NCBI GenBank assembly: GCA_012934845.2
Contig: WNNJ02002490.1
Coordinates: forward strand, 1-64,000
Origin: Pomphorhynchus laevis
Taxonomy: Eukaryota; Acanthocephala; Palaeacanthocephala; Echinorhynchida; Pomphorhynchidae
Reading direction: 5' to 3'
DNA length: 64,000 nucleotides
The position numbers were made by a program, and so were the translations under genes. How positions within the stretch are numbered: position 1 is the stretch's first letter; each line of letters opens with the position of its first letter. This document shows positions 63,922 through 64,000 of this stretch, one piece after another. Under the pieces are notes generated by a model. That model was not told where the DNA came from. It did no database searches and saw only the letters and a list, made by a program, of their open reading frames with translations.

Positions 63922-64000
63922 TCCTACGAGATAGTGTCTCCAAAATCGCAGAACAAACACATTAGCAGATGTTTCTTTTTCTATAACTGAATGATGCCGC
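63922..64000. other. Flank after LINE B
   Basis: Too short to interpret; no feature is seen. Confidence 0.5.

Noticed and set aside
1-64000. tRNA, rRNA genes and CRISPR arrays
   Set aside because: No cloverleaf with a GTTCGANTC-type arm, no rRNA segment and no regularly spaced short repeats with spacers were found by eye.

Overview
The window looks like an AT-rich, intron-poor invertebrate animal genome. Three host genes can be recognised, each as one uninterrupted reading frame: an NAD(P)HX epimerase (NAXE, minus strand, 9626-10372), a PACS-family sorting adaptor (minus strand, 16162-17949) and a DJ-1/PARK7-family protein (plus strand, 55514-56089). PACS is an animal family, which supports a metazoan source; I cannot name the lineage. 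The rest is mostly a nested transposon graveyard. No rRNA, tRNA or CRISPR was seen. Layout: 1-2357 is a tandem array of a ~442-bp satellite whose monomer junctions carry a hammerhead-ribozyme-like core. 2372-2558 is a long palindrome. 2740-6487 is LINE family A (Jockey/I-like: zinc-knuckle ORF1, then endonuclease plus reverse transcriptase). 7263-9375 holds a fold-back element and a decayed LINE. NAXE follows, then Penelope-like (PLE) and LINE remnants to 13.7 kb, then AT-rich DNA with a cluster of fold-back elements, then PACS. From 18.1 to 26.4 kb lies a nest: LINE A and two CR1/L2-like (family C) copies sit inside a MULE transposase whose two halves flank them at 19980-20050 and 25671-26405. 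From 27 to 41 kb are LINE pieces, a second LINE A copy, a GIY-YIG endonuclease fragment, repeated PLE ends and the most complete PLE reverse transcriptase (38044-39411). 42363-46214 is the most complete-length LINE A copy. 49797-53890 is a LINE A 5' end abutting a nearly full-length family C element. DJ-1 lies between two PLE tails in the same orientation. The right end holds a FLYWCH zinc-finger frame, a Ty3/Gypsy fossil, another LINE A 3' part, and two copies of LINE family B (reverse transcriptase with a C-terminal restriction-like endonuclease); the second copy is open across about 2.9 kb. Five retroelement groups thus co-occur: A (Jockey/I-like), B (restriction-like-endonuclease LINE), C (CR1/L2-like), other decayed LINEs, and PLEs, plus MULE and Gypsy remains and several 150-270 bp palindromic elements. 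The strongest unexplained theme is a recurring hammerhead-like motif: CTGAnGA, then a hairpin, then GAAA. It occurs in the satellite, next to PLE pieces and inside the palindromic elements. It is consistent with ribozyme-bearing PLEs and their small non-autonomous relatives, but nothing here proves activity.
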